Below, piece by piece: positions 28,072-37,873 of a stretch of 64,000 nt of DNA; the first letter of the stretch is position 1; each line of letters opens with the position of its first letter. Under the pieces are notes generated by a model, which was not told the origin of the DNA, made no database searches, and worked only from the letters and a program-made list of their open reading frames with translations. Origin of the DNA: Polynucleobacter sp. JS-JIR-II-50 (lineage in GTDB: Bacteria; Pseudomonadota; Gammaproteobacteria; Burkholderiales; Burkholderiaceae); the NCBI RefSeq assembly GCF_018687895.1, contig NZ_CP061307.1, positions 1,757,948-1,821,947 of the forward strand. Direction: 5' to 3'. Both the position numbers and the translations under genes were made by a program.

Positions 28072-31000
28072 TGCCGCAAAACATCATCCCACCTCGCCTC
28101 AAGAGCGTGCTTGCTAAACGTCCTCAAGGTTCGAACGGGGCCTGGCATAAGCGTGCACTCATCTTGACGGGTATTGTCTTGGCTCTTTGTGTGCTGGTGC
28201 ATGTGGGTGTACGGTTTGTTCTTTGGCCGCAAATTGAGAAATCTAAAGTCTCAGTTGAAAGACTCATTAGCGCCCGCATTGGTACAGACGTATCTATGGA
28301 CTCTCTACAAGTTTCATGGACAGGTATTAGACCTAATTTTGAAATTGAAGGCTTACGCTTCAACGGTGCCGATAAAGCGAAACCGCTCTTATTCATTCAG
28401 AAAATTAATGGTCAACTCAGCTGGGCAACTTTTTATCACCTAACGCCATTCTTTCATGAGCTCAATATCGAGGGTGCTGAAATTTATGGGCAACGTAACA
28501 GTAAGGGCGTTATTACTGTAGCCGGCATCCCCATAGACGGAAATTCCAACGACTATTCCACGGAGAATTGGCTCTTTGCTCAAAATGAGATTCATCTCAG
28601 TCATGTGAAATTATTTTGGGATGATCAACTCAAAAAGAAATCCATTACTTCGATAGATATTCAGAGCCTTTCTCTTATCAATGGCATTCGTAGTCATCAA
28701 GGCTCGCTGAGTGTCATTACACCCTGGACCAAAGGTCCAGCCTCACTTGATATTGACCTAGTACACCATATCGGCGGCCAAGCGGGTAATTGGCGTGATT
28801 GGATTGGAAGCATCTCTTGGGGCTTAAATGAACTCCAGCTCACTCAAATAGCAAATGAATTTGCTCTCTCGCTCAATACACTTGAGGGAGTGGTGAGCTC
28901 CAATGGAAAATTAAAAATTGATAACGGCAAACCTGATGGCGGAGAAATTTACCTTGCTGCCGATCGTTTAACTATTCAACTATCTAAAAATGAAGATGCC
29001 ATTGCACTTGGAAGACTAGAAACTAACCTGATTCAAGAAACTGATAATGGATTGATATCGGTCACTACTAAAACATTTGCCTGGCGAGATATTGAGAGCT
29101 CAAACTCTACCCCCCTCGAGAATTTAAGCCCAATGACTTTCCGCTGGAGACCACCGGCAGGGGATGGGGAAATTAAAGAGTTTGGTTTTTCATCGCCAAA
29201 GATTTCAGTTGAGGATATTGCCTTGTTTGCTCTCAATCTTCCGCTATCTAAAAAAGTTCATCAATGGATTAAAGCCTCGCGAGCCGATGGTGAGCTACAA
29301 GATCTCGATATCAATTGGTCTGAAAGTAAGTCGCCCTTATCCGCTCTCAATATTCCCGGCGGATGGTTCAAGTCAAACAAAGTAGACTTTACTGTGAGCG
29401 GAAAACTCATCGACATCGGTTTTGTTGGCATCAATAAAACCATGCCCTCAGTATCCAAGCTGTCTGGCTTCCTTTCTGCCGACCAAAACAAAGGGAGCTT
29501 CTCGATTAAATCAACCGATCTAGAGGTCGACGTTAACGACTTATTGGTTGATCCAAAAATCAAGCTTGATCAAGCCAATGGTCAAATTTCTTGGGCAAAA
29601 CAAAAAGGGAATTGGGTCGTTAATGCAAAGCAGTTGTCACTCAGTAACTCCGAGATTTCAACAATGCTCAATCTCAATTACATCCTTGGTGAAGGTAAAA
29701 ATCCTGACTTCATGGATCTGGACATGGATTTTGCTCGGGCTGACCTCAAAACCGCCTATCGTTATTTACCTGTTGGCATGGGCAGCGATGCCAAATCCTA
29801 TTTAAGTAAGGCGTTTGATGCAGGCATCATCAAAAATGGTAGCTTGCACATTAAAGGTGACCCTAATGCAGTGCCCTTCCCTAAAGTAGGCTCAGGAGAA
29901 TTCACACTCAAGCTGCCGATTAATGGCGCCACCTTCAGCCCAGTACCAAGCTCATCTACCGCACAAGGTATTTGGCCCGCCTTCAATAAAGTAAATGGCA
30001 TGATCAATATGCAGAATGCCAACTTTACGGTAGATATCGATCAAGCAAGCTACAAACAGGTGGCACTAAGCAAATTTCATGCAGAAATTCCTAGTGTGAG
30101 CGCAAAGCAATTACTTCTGACGGTGAATGGTGAGGCTCAAGGTGACGCCCCACAACTGCTTGAATATCTATTTGCCTCACCTGTCGGTAAAAAACAAATT
30201 GCGCTTGAGCGCAATCTAAAGGTTACAGGGCCCACTAACCTTAGCTTAGGTCTCAGCATTCCCCTGTCTGGTAACGGAGACACCAAAACTGACATTCAAC
30301 TAACTTTTCCTGGCAACAGAGTCCAGTGGGACGACTTGCCGCCCCTGGATAACCTCAAAGGAAAGATTCGCATAACCGAGATCAATCCTGAATTCGAAGA
30401 TATCACCGCTAACTTCCTTGGTGGCGCCATCAACATTTCAAGCGCAAAGCCAAATCAAGGCGGCCAGAGCTATAACATTTCAGGCGATATTGGCGCTAGC
30501 TTTATTAGAGACTACTTTGTAAAGGATTCATCGGTTCAAGTGCTGCCGATTTTGCAAGCCCTGAGCGGCGTTGCAAGATATGAGGGCACCATTCATTTCA
30601 ATAAAGGCAATAGCGAAACCAATCTCAAGATTGATATGCGTGATTGGGCTAGTTCAGCGCCGGCCCCCGCGAAAAAGCAGATGGGGACGCCCATGTCAGG
30701 CCAGTTAACTCTGAAAACCTTTGCAAAATCGCCCACTTCTTCCACTCGATTTACATGGGATGGAAAAATTGGTGATGCCTACTTTATTCAAGGCGAACTT
30801 GGCAGCGATGACACTCTTCGTCATGCGCTAGGCATTGGCACTGCCGCAGTCCCACCGACCCAAGGATTTCAACTCAATCTTGCAGGTGCAGAACTTAATC
30901 TCGATGTATGGCAAGATTTTTTAGAAAGCCAAAAGAAAAAAGGCGCCTCTAAAGCAGAAGAAAACAATCCAACCAATATTCAAATTGCCGCCCAAGTAAA

Positions 31001-32222
31001 AAAAGTAATTTTGTTTGAGCGCCCTTGGCAGGATCTGAATTTTTCAGCAAGCAATAAAAAGGCTGCCTGGCAAATGCGCATTACCTCACCCTCCATCGCT
31101 GGTCAATTGCAATACACGGAGCCTAATAAGTCACAACCAAGCGGTTTAATTATTGGGCGCTTAGCGCGACTCAAGTTTCCCGATAAAGTCAGTGCTCCAA
31201 TTGAGGTCAAAAAACCAGCCTCAAAAAATCTTCCCATCAAAACTGCGATTAATCCTGACTCCATTCCCAGTATTGACTTAGCTATTGATGACTTCAACTG
31301 GGGCAAGGCTCAACTTGGTCAGGTGAAAATTAAAACCAGGACAAATAACAACGTCCTCAATATGGATTCCATCCAATTTAATAATCCCCAAGGCAGCTCT
31401 GTTTTGACTGGGCGCTGGGTTGGTGCCACCCAGAATCAAGCTGAACACACAACGGTGAATGTTGATTTAGTCATTAAGGATGCTGGTCAAATTATTGAAC
31501 ATTGGACTAGCCAAAAATCAGTCGAAGGCGGCCAGGGCAAACTGACCAGTAACGTGGAGTGGGATGGCACCCCTTTCACACCTCAATACGACACCCTAGC
31601 CGGTAAGGTAACTTTGAATCTTGAAAAAGGTCGCCTGTTGGAGGTGAATACTAGCGGCGCCAAGCTACTTGACGTTCTCAGCCTACAAAGTTTGTTTAGA
31701 TTTGCTACTTTGGACCTACAGGGAAGTTTGGGCAATATTGTGACTAAGGGAACTCCGTTTAATTCTATTGATGCTTCTTTTGATATTAGCTCTGGAGTTG
31801 CTCAAACAAAACAATTCACAATGGGTTTAGATCAAGCACGGGTTGCTATGAATGGGCAAATTAATATCCCCAAACAAACGCAAGATTTGCGTGTCACTAT
31901 ATTCCCAACAATTGATGCAACAGCTGGCTCATTGGCCGCCTTTGCCATTAATCCAATTGTGGGTCTGGGCGCATTGGTTGGGCAGTATTTAATTACGAGT
32001 CAAATCAACCGTAATCTCCAGTCAGACTATTTGGTCCAGGGCTCTTGGGATGACCCAGAAGTGATTCCCCTTGATCAAAAGGGTCAGCCAATTGACTCAA
32101 AAACTTTAGATACTATTCGCAGTAAAGACTTGTTAAAAGAGCAAAGCAAACCGAACAGTAGTAACTCAGGGCCACAAAGCAATCCAAGCAATTTAGGTAG
32201 CCCCAATAAAATTGTTAACTAA
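28071..32222 (+). CDS. yhdP: YhdP family AsmA-like envelope protein
   Basis: A very large (1383-residue) protein with one N-terminal transmembrane helix (about 29-52) and a long periplasmic beta-rich body. It matches the YhdP/TIGR02099 family (DUF3971 middle, AsmA-like C-terminus), whose members span the periplasm and are implicated in phospholipid transport to the outer membrane. Visible landmarks include many repeated beta-strand turns and the C-terminal FAINPIVGLGALVGQYLITSQ followed by YLVQGSWDDPEV. The last 40 residues are Ser/Asn/Pro-rich. Nitrilase and tldD follow at 6 and 20 bases, a conserved proteobacterial order. Confidence 0.93.
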   Translation: MPQNIIPPRLKSVLAKRPQGSNGAWHKRALILTGIVLALCVLVHVGVRFVLWPQIEKSKVSVERLISARIGTDVSMDSLQVSWTGIRPNFEIEGLRFNGADKAKPLLFIQKINGQLSWATFYHLTPFFHELNIEGAEIYGQRNSKGVITVAGIPIDGNSNDYSTENWLFAQNEIHLSHVKLFWDDQLKKKSITSIDIQSLSLINGIRSHQGSLSVITPWTKGPASLDIDLVHHIGGQAGNWRDWIGSISWGLNELQLTQIANEFALSLNTLEGVVSSNGKLKIDNGKPDGGEIYLAADRLTIQLSKNEDAIALGRLETNLIQETDNGLISVTTKTFAWRDIESSNSTPLENLSPMTFRWRPPAGDGEIKEFGFSSPKISVEDIALFALNLPLSKKVHQWIKASRADGELQDLDINWSESKSPLSALNIPGGWFKSNKVDFTVSGKLIDIGFVGINKTMPSVSKLSGFLSADQNKGSFSIKSTDLEVDVNDLLVDPKIKLDQANGQISWAKQKGNWVVNAKQLSLSNSEISTMLNLNYILGEGKNPDFMDLDMDFARADLKTAYRYLPVGMGSDAKSYLSKAFDAGIIKNGSLHIKGDPNAVPFPKVGSGEFTLKLPINGATFSPVPSSSTAQGIWPAFNKVNGMINMQNANFTVDIDQASYKQVALSKFHAEIPSVSAKQLLLTVNGEAQGDAPQLLEYLFASPVGKKQIALERNLKVTGPTNLSLGLSIPLSGNGDTKTDIQLTFPGNRVQWDDLPPLDNLKGKIRITEINPEFEDITANFLGGAINISSAKPNQGGQSYNISGDIGASFIRDYFVKDSSVQVLPILQALSGVARYEGTIHFNKGNSETNLKIDMRDWASSAPAPAKKQMGTPMSGQLTLKTFAKSPTSSTRFTWDGKIGDAYFIQGELGSDDTLRHALGIGTAAVPPTQGFQLNLAGAELNLDVWQDFLESQKKKGASKAEENNPTNIQIAAQVKKVILFERPWQDLNFSASNKKAAWQMRITSPSIAGQLQYTEPNKSQPSGLIIGRLARLKFPDKVSAPIEVKKPASKNLPIKTAINPDSIPSIDLAIDDFNWGKAQLGQVKIKTRTNNNVLNMDSIQFNNPQGSSVLTGRWVGATQNQAEHTTVNVDLVIKDAGQIIEHWTSQKSVEGGQGKLTSNVEWDGTPFTPQYDTLAGKVTLNLEKGRLLEVNTSGAKLLDVLSLQSLFRFATLDLQGSLGNIVTKGTPFNSIDASFDISSGVAQTKQFTMGLDQARVAMNGQINIPKQTQDLRVTIFPTIDATAGSLAAFAINPIVGLGALVGQYLITSQINRNLQSDYLVQGSWDDPEVIPLDQKGQPIDSKTLDTIRSKDLLKEQSKPNSSNSGPQSNPSNLGSPNKIVN

Positions 32223-32228
32223 ATCATC

Positions 32229-33062
32229 ATGAACCCCTCAGAAAATAGCGCAGACCTCAAGATTGCCTCCATTCAGATGGTGTCAACACCTGATTTGCGG
32301 GAGAACTTATCTACGGCGAGCAGACTCATCGCCTCAGCCGCAACTGAAGGCGCACAACTAGCCGTCTTGCCTGAGTATTTTTGCTTAATGGGTCTCAAGG
32401 ATACCGATAAGGTGCACGCCCGCGAAAGCCTTGGAAGCGGCCCCATCCAAGAGCAACTGTCGGATATTGCGCAACAAAATAATATTTACCTAGTAGCAGG
32501 CACTATTCCACTGGAAGCAAAAAATTCCAATAAAGTACTTAATACAACCCTTGTATTTAATCCTGCCGGCGAGCAAATTTCTCGTTACGACAAAATCCAT
32601 TTATTTGGTTTTCAAACAGCAACTGAGCGTTATCAAGAATCGGAAACGATTGAGGCTGGCAATGAGCCGGGCCTCTTAAAAATTTCTATTCATGGAAATG
32701 ATTGGACATTTGGCTTGAGTATTTGTTATGACCTACGCTTCCCAGAGCTCTATCGTGCCCTTGGACAGGTAGATTGCCATATCATCCCAGCCGCCTTTAC
32801 CTATACAACTGGCAAGGACCATTGGGAAATCCTATTACGCGCTCGCGCTATCGAAAACCAATGCTACGTATTAGCCTCCGCCCAAGGCGGCATTCATCAA
32901 AATCAACGTCGCACTTGGGGCAACAGCATGCTGATTGATCCTTGGGGTATTATCTTAGCCAACCTCCCTGAGGGGGAGGGCTTTATTTCTGGGGTTTTGT
33001 GCAAAGATAAATTAAACGAGGTACGCTCTAAGTTACCCGCACTTGCGCATCGCAAGCTTTAA
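32229..33062 (+). CDS. Carbon-nitrogen hydrolase (Nit family)
   Basis: A cytosolic amidase of the nitrilase superfamily, 277 residues, with the Glu-Lys-Cys triad at Glu49 (LAVLPEYFC), Lys122 (YDKIHLFGF) and Cys166 ([11 protein letters not shown]). It resembles Nit1/YafV-type enzymes that hydrolyse deaminated glutathione and similar side products. The exact substrate is inferred only from family resemblance. It lies between yhdP and tldD in one operon. Confidence 0.92.
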   Translation: MNPSENSADLKIASIQMVSTPDLRENLSTASRLIASAATEGAQLAVLPEYFCLMGLKDTDKVHARESLGSGPIQEQLSDIAQQNNIYLVAGTIPLEAKNSNKVLNTTLVFNPAGEQISRYDKIHLFGFQTATERYQESETIEAGNEPGLLKISIHGNDWTFGLSICYDLRFPELYRALGQVDCHIIPAAFTYTTGKDHWEILLRARAIENQCYVLASAQGGIHQNQRRTWGNSMLIDPWGIILANLPEGEGFISGVLCKDKLNEVRSKLPALAHRKL

Positions 33063-33082
33063 AGAAAGATCTGCTGAACCAC

Positions 33083-34573
33083 ATGAATGCACCAGAAGCG
33101 CTATTTCCTGCCAATTGGACTAAATCTAAAAAGCAAGCAGACCTCATCAAATTAGCCAAATCTATTTTGCTCGAACCAACAGGCTTATCCGAGCAAGACT
33201 TGCACGGCACCTTCGGCAACTTATTTGCCCATCGCCTTGATGATGCAGACCTCTACTTCCAACATACTCGTAGTGAGAGCTGGAGTCTTGAAGAAGGCAT
33301 CGTTAAATCCGGCAGCTTTAATATTGATCAAGGCGTCGGTGTGCGCGCTATCTATGGCGATAAAACAGCTTTTGCTTATTCGGATGAAATTAATTTAGAA
33401 GCTTTAAATAAAGCAGCCAAAGCTACTCGAGTAATTGGGCCCGAGGGTGGCAAGCAGACGGTTGCAAGCAAACTATTTAACCCCGTATCTAATAAACTCT
33501 ACTCGGACGTCAATCCTTTAGACTCTCTTCAGCCGAAAGAAAAAATTGCGTTACTAGAAAGTATTGAGCGCCGTGCTAAAGCACGTGATCCGCGCATTAT
33601 TCAAGTAATGGCCAGTCTGGCTGGAGAATTTGATGTCGTATTGGTTGTGCGAGCAGATGGCTTGCTAGCTGCAGATGTTCGCCCGCTAGTGCGCGTTTCA
33701 GTACACGTGATTGCGGAACAGAATGGTCGACGTGAATCAGGTTCGTCTGGCGGCGGTGCACGTCATGACTATCTTTACTTTAACGAAGAACTTATTAATC
33801 GTTACGTCGATGAAGCTGTTGACGGAGCCCTAGTTAACCTCGAATCTCGCCCAGCACCTGCTGGCCCAATGACAGTAGTCATGGGACCGGGCTGGCCTGG
33901 CGTTCTATTGCATGAGGCGGTTGGTCATGGTCTCGAGGGCGACTTTAATCGCAAAGGATCCTCTGCTTTTGCTGGTCGGATTGGACAGCGTGTTGCAGCT
34001 AAAGGCGTCACTGTTGTGGATGATGGAACTTTATCTGGACGCAGAGGCTCTTTAAATATCGATGACGAAGGTACTCCAACTCAATGCACTACCTTAATTG
34101 AAGACGGCATTTTGAAGGGCTACATCCAGGATAGCCTGAATGCCCGACTCATGAACATGCCCCTCACTGGCAATGGTCGTCGTGAAAGTTTTGCTTCACT
34201 ACCAATGCCGCGCATGACAAATACCTATATGTTGGCCGGCAAAGATGATCCTCAAGAAATTGTTGCCAGCATCAAGCGCGGTTTATACGCAGTGAACTTT
34301 GGTGGTGGCCAGGTTGATATCACTAGCGGCAAATTTGTGTTTTCCGCTTCAGAAGCCTACTGGGTTGAGAACGGCAAAATTCAATATCCCGTCAAAGGCG
34401 CCACCATTATTGGTAGTGGACCAGAATCCCTAAAACAGGTTTCCATGATCGGAAATGACCTGAAATTAGACGGTGGGGTCGGGGTTTGCGGCAAGGAAGG
34501 GCAAAGCGTTCCAGTCGGGGTTGGGCAGCCTACCCTGAGGATTGATAGCCTGACTGTGGGTGGGACTGCCTAA
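33083..34573 (+). CDS. tldD: Metalloprotease subunit TldD
   Basis: With PmbA (TldE) forms a zinc protease that degrades unfolded peptides and matures some peptide antibiotics and modified peptides. The 496 residues include the metal-binding [11 protein letters not shown] with HExxxH at 277-282, preceded by [11 protein letters not shown], and the late [20 protein letters not shown]. No pmbA is in this window, so the partner gene must lie elsewhere. Third gene of the yhdP operon. The AAAGA before the ATG may be a weak ribosome site. Confidence 0.96.
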   Translation: MNAPEALFPANWTKSKKQADLIKLAKSILLEPTGLSEQDLHGTFGNLFAHRLDDADLYFQHTRSESWSLEEGIVKSGSFNIDQGVGVRAIYGDKTAFAYSDEINLEALNKAAKATRVIGPEGGKQTVASKLFNPVSNKLYSDVNPLDSLQPKEKIALLESIERRAKARDPRIIQVMASLAGEFDVVLVVRADGLLAADVRPLVRVSVHVIAEQNGRRESGSSGGGARHDYLYFNEELINRYVDEAVDGALVNLESRPAPAGPMTVVMGPGWPGVLLHEAVGHGLEGDFNRKGSSAFAGRIGQRVAAKGVTVVDDGTLSGRRGSLNIDDEGTPTQCTTLIEDGILKGYIQDSLNARLMNMPLTGNGRRESFASLPMPRMTNTYMLAGKDDPQEIVASIKRGLYAVNFGGGQVDITSGKFVFSASEAYWVENGKIQYPVKGATIIGSGPESLKQVSMIGNDLKLDGGVGVCGKEGQSVPVGVGQPTLRIDSLTVGGTA

Positions 34574-34591
34574 TATTGGCTAATTACGGCT

Positions 34592-34604
34592 TAAAATAGC
34601 CGGA
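34592..34604 (+). promoter_or_regulatory. -10 box for a leaderless DAHP synthase transcript
   Basis: TAAAAT at 34592-34597 is six bases before the ATG at 34604, with no Shine-Dalgarno sequence. The -35 region is weak. Confidence 0.4.
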
Positions 34605-35728
34605 TGAGCCAACAAAATACGAATCCCGCTAATTGGTACTCCGCTGTCGACAAGACTTCAGATACTGACGATCAACGCATTGATAACATTTCTGTTCTGC
34701 CTCCGCCAGAGCATTTAATTCGTTTCTTTCCGATTTCTGGAACGCCCACCGAAGCATTGATCAGCAACACTCGCAAAAAGATCCGCGACATTATTCATGG
34801 CAAGGATGACCGCTTACTCGTGATCATCGGACCATGCTCCATTCATGACCCAAAAGCAGCGTTGGAATATTGCCAGCGTCTTTTAGCTGAGCGCGAGCGT
34901 CTTTCTGGTGAATTAGAAATTGTGATGCGCGTGTATTTTGAAAAGCCACGTACAACTGTTGGCTGGAAGGGTTTGATTAACGATCCGTATCTAGATGAAA
35001 GCTATCGCATCGAAGAGGGGCTGCGCCTTGCTCGCCAAGTATTGATGGAAATTAATCGTCTTGGCATGCCTGCTGGTAGCGAATTCTTGGATGTGATTTC
35101 TCCGCAATATATTGCTGACCTAATTTCTTGGGGTGCTATTGGTGCGCGCACTACTGAGAGCCAGGTTCACCGCGAACTTGCATCTGGCTTATCTGCACCT
35201 ATCGGATTTAAGAACGGTACTGATGGCAACATCAAAATTGCTACTGATGCAATTCAAGCTGCAGGTCGTCCACATCATTTCTTATCCGTTCATAAAAACG
35301 GTCAAGTATCCGTTGTGGAAACTAAAGGCAATAAAGATTGCCACGTCATTTTGCGTGGTGGTAAAGAGCCAAACTACGAGGCTCATTTTGTGCAAGCGGC
35401 CTGCTCTGAGCTAGAAGCAGCAAAGCTTCCAGCCAGTTTGATGGTTGATTTATCCCATGCCAATTCAAGCAAGAAACATGAACGTCAAATTGTGGTTGCT
35501 GATGATGTAGCACAGCAAATTGAATCTGGCTCACATCAGATTTTTGGCGTGATGATTGAGAGTCATTTGAATGATGGTGCCCAGAAATTTACCCCCGGAA
35601 AAGATGACCCAAGCAAATTGGAATACGGCAAGAGCATTACCGATGCCTGCATCAACTGGGATGACTCCGTAAAGGTGCTAGAGCGTCTAGCTACGGCCGT
35701 TAAGAAACGCAGAAGTAAGAAAAAGTAA
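34604..35728 (+). CDS. aroG: DAHP synthase (class I, AroG/F/H type)
   Basis: Condenses phosphoenolpyruvate and erythrose 4-phosphate to DAHP, the entry to aromatic amino acid synthesis. The 374 residues show LLVIIGPCSIHDPKAALEY, the metal-site Cys in GPCSIHD, EKPRTTVGWKGLINDPYLD, GARTTESQVHRELASGLS and VDLSHANSSKK. Feedback class (Phe, Tyr or Trp) cannot be told by eye, so the symbol is provisional. A highly basic KKRRSKKK C-terminus is present. Convergent with cobO across a shared terminator. Confidence 0.93.
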   Translation: MSQQNTNPANWYSAVDKTSDTDDQRIDNISVLPPPEHLIRFFPISGTPTEALISNTRKKIRDIIHGKDDRLLVIIGPCSIHDPKAALEYCQRLLAERERLSGELEIVMRVYFEKPRTTVGWKGLINDPYLDESYRIEEGLRLARQVLMEINRLGMPAGSEFLDVISPQYIADLISWGAIGARTTESQVHRELASGLSAPIGFKNGTDGNIKIATDAIQAAGRPHHFLSVHKNGQVSVVETKGNKDCHVILRGGKEPNYEAHFVQAACSELEAAKLPASLMVDLSHANSSKKHERQIVVADDVAQQIESGSHQIFGVMIESHLNDGAQKFTPGKDDPSKLEYGKSITDACINWDDSVKVLERLATAVKKRRSKKK

Positions 35729-35757
35729 TACTGCAGTATTTTTTAAGCGCTACTGAT

Positions 35758-35790
35758 AAAAGAGACTAATTTATTTAGTCTCTTTTTTTT
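35758..35790. terminator. Bidirectional terminator, aroG / cobO
   Basis: A 12-bp perfect stem, AAAAGAGACTAA (35758-35769) / TTAGTCTCTTTT (35775-35786), with a five-base loop and T-run on the right. The A-run on the left serves the minus strand. The cobO stop codon lies inside the loop. A separate 14-base palindrome overlaps the aroG stop at 35727-35740. Confidence 0.85.
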
Positions 35791-36340
35791 CGTGCTTCCA
35801 CATCACATCCGAACCACCAGCCGCACGATTCAAAATACGCGCAAGCACAAAGAGCAAATCAGATAGGCGGTTGACATATTGACGAGGGGAATCATATAAA
35901 GGCTCCTCCCAACCCAAGCGAACAATCGAACGTTCGGCCCTGCGACATACGGTGCGACAAACATGGGCTTGTGCAGCAGCGCGAGTACCGCCCGGCAAAA
36001 TGAATTCAGTCAAAGGGGGCAATTGTTTGTTGTATTTCTCAAGCCAAACATCTAACTGCGCTACATGCTCAGGATTGAGCAGTTTGTAGTTAGGGATGCA
36101 AAGTTCGCCCCCTAAATCGAATAAATCATGTTGCACCTGCAGAAAAAGCTCCTGTAATTCAGCAGAAATGCTTGCTGGGATGTCCTCGGTCATTAAAACC
36201 CCGATTTCAGAGTTCAACTCATCGATATCGCCCATGGCGCAGACCCGCAGGTGATCCTTCTCTACGCGACTTCCGTCACCCAAGCCCGTCATTCCTGCGT
36301 CACCGGTTCTAGTGGCGATTTTTGATAGTCGATTTCCCAT
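35771..36340 (-). CDS. ATP:cob(I)alamin adenosyltransferase, PduO type
   Basis: Transfers the adenosyl group of ATP to cob(I)alamin to make coenzyme B12. The 189 residues contain the N-terminal ATP site TRTGDAGMTGLGDGSRV near 8-24, DELNSEIGVL, the conserved RTVCRRAERSIV and the closing PRQYVNRLSDLLFVLARILN. It is a helical-bundle (PduO/MMAB) enzyme, not the CobA/BtuR type. It is divergent from glcD with only 36 bases between starts and has a perfect TATAAT seven bases ahead of its ATG. No cobalamin riboswitch is visible. Confidence 0.93.
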   Translation of the reverse strand: MGNRLSKIATRTGDAGMTGLGDGSRVEKDHLRVCAMGDIDELNSEIGVLMTEDIPASISAELQELFLQVQHDLFDLGGELCIPNYKLLNPEHVAQLDVWLEKYNKQLPPLTEFILPGGTRAAAQAHVCRTVCRRAERSIVRLGWEEPLYDSPRQYVNRLSDLLFVLARILNRAAGGSDVMWKHEKKETK

Positions 36341-36377
36341 GAGCTTAATTATAGGTAAATGGCTAAAATGATTCTTA
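36340..36377. promoter_or_regulatory. Overlapping divergent -10 boxes for cobalamin adenosyltransferase and glcD
   Basis: On the minus strand TATAAT (36348-36353) is seven bases from the ATG at 36340. On the + strand TAAAAT (36364-36369) is seven bases from the glcD ATG at 36377. The two -10 boxes are ten bases apart, so the polymerase footprints overlap and each -35 region falls at the other gene's start codon. Neither gene has a Shine-Dalgarno sequence. Confidence 0.5.
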
Positions 36378-37873
36378 TGAATATGGTGACCCCACCCCCC
36401 GAATTAGCCGCTATTAGCGCCCTTCAGTCCAAATTGGTAGCAGCCTTGCGCCCAATCCTACCGGAACATGCCCTTCTATGGGAGCCAGAAGACACCATTC
36501 CATACGAATGTGACGGCCTAGCCGCCTACCGTCGGATGCCTTTGGCAGTAGCTTTGCCAGAAACAGAAGTGCAAGTTGCCCAAATTTTGAAGATTTGCTA
36601 TGCGATGCAAATACCAGTGGTACCTCGTGGATCCGGAACTGGGCTCTCGGGTGGGGCAATGCCTCTTTCTCAGGGATTGGTACTGTCACTAGCCAAGCTC
36701 AAGAAAATTATCAGCATTGATCCATTTACTCGCACTGCGGTCGTTCAGCCTGGCGTGCGCAATCTTGCGATTTCTGAAGCAGTGGCCCATCTCGGTTTGT
36801 ATTACGCTCCAGACCCCTCCTCTCAGATTGCTTGTTCGATCGGTGGCAACGTCAATGAAAACTCTGGTGGCGTGCACTGTCTTAAATACGGCCTCACTCT
36901 GCACAACGTTCTGCGTGTGCGCGGAATACTCATGAACGGTGAGATCGTTGAATTTGGGGGCTTAGCACCAGATGCGCCTGGACTCGATCTACTCGCCATC
37001 ATCATGGGTAGTGAAGGCATGCTCGCAGTGGTCACTGAAGTTACAGTTAAGTTGGTAGCGAAACCAAAATTGGCTCGTGTCATCATGGCGAGTTTTGATG
37101 ACATTGAAAAAGGTGGTAATGCAGTTGCTGCCATTATTGCTGCCGGCATTATTCCTGCTGGCTTGGAGATGATGGACAAAGCTACCACTCGTGCTGTGGA
37201 AGAATTTGTGCATGCAGGCTATGACTTAGATGCGGCCGCTATTTTGCTCTGTGAATCTGATGGCACCCCAGAAGAGGTTGCCGAAGAAATTGAGCGCATG
37301 ACCAAGGTACTTGAGCAAGCTGGCGCTAGTGGAATACAGATTTCTAAAGATGAAAGCGAGCGCTTAAAGTTTTGGAGTGGGCGCAAGAACGCTTTCCCAG
37401 CAGCTGGACGCCTAGCACCTGACTACTATTGCATGGACGGTACTATTCCTCGCCGCCACATTGCTACGCTCCTCAAGCGCATTCAGGGTATGGAAGAAAA
37501 GTATGGCCTTGGATGTTTAAACGTATTCCATGCGGGTGACGGCAATATGCATCCCCTGATTTTGTTTAATGGTGCTGACCAAGAAGAATGGCATCGTGCA
37601 GAAGAATTCGGCACTGAAATATTAGAAGCCTGTGTAGAACTCGGCGGCACGATCACTGGGGAGCATGGCGTTGGTATCGAAAAAATTAATTCGATGTGTG
37701 TGCAGTTTGGTGAAGGTGAGCGCGAATCTTTCTGGGGCGTGAAGAGCGCCTTTGATCCAGAAAAATTGCTCAACCCAGATAAAGCTATTCCGACTTTGAG
37801 TCGCTGCGCCGAATATGGGCGTATGCGTATTAGCGGCGGCCAATTGCCTCACCCAGAATTGGAGCGCTTCTAA
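36377..37873 (+). CDS. glcD: Glycolate oxidase subunit GlcD
   Basis: FAD subunit of glycolate dehydrogenase, oxidising glycolate to glyoxylate. It is 498 residues from the ATG at 36377. The PCMH-type FAD site reads PVVPRGSGTGLSGGAMPL, followed by SIGGNVNENSGGVHCLKYG. The C-terminal half has the cap motifs NVFHAGDGNMHPLIL and GGTITGEHGVGIEK. A longer start at 36359 is in frame, but the -10 at 36364-36369 would then lie inside the gene. Its TAA overlaps the glcE ATG by one base. Confidence 0.95.
   Translation: MNMVTPPPELAAISALQSKLVAALRPILPEHALLWEPEDTIPYECDGLAAYRRMPLAVALPETEVQVAQILKICYAMQIPVVPRGSGTGLSGGAMPLSQGLVLSLAKLKKIISIDPFTRTAVVQPGVRNLAISEAVAHLGLYYAPDPSSQIACSIGGNVNENSGGVHCLKYGLTLHNVLRVRGILMNGEIVEFGGLAPDAPGLDLLAIIMGSEGMLAVVTEVTVKLVAKPKLARVIMASFDDIEKGGNAVAAIIAAGIIPAGLEMMDKATTRAVEEFVHAGYDLDAAAILLCESDGTPEEVAEEIERMTKVLEQAGASGIQISKDESERLKFWSGRKNAFPAAGRLAPDYYCMDGTIPRRHIATLLKRIQGMEEKYGLGCLNVFHAGDGNMHPLILFNGADQEEWHRAEEFGTEILEACVELGGTITGEHGVGIEKINSMCVQFGEGERESFWGVKSAFDPEKLLNPDKAIPTLSRCAEYGRMRISGGQLPHPELERF

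Noticed and set aside
35790..36340. Cobalamin riboswitch near the adenosyltransferase gene
   Set aside because: The upstream gap is only 36 bases, with no room for a B12 aptamer, and the mRNA is predicted to be leaderless.
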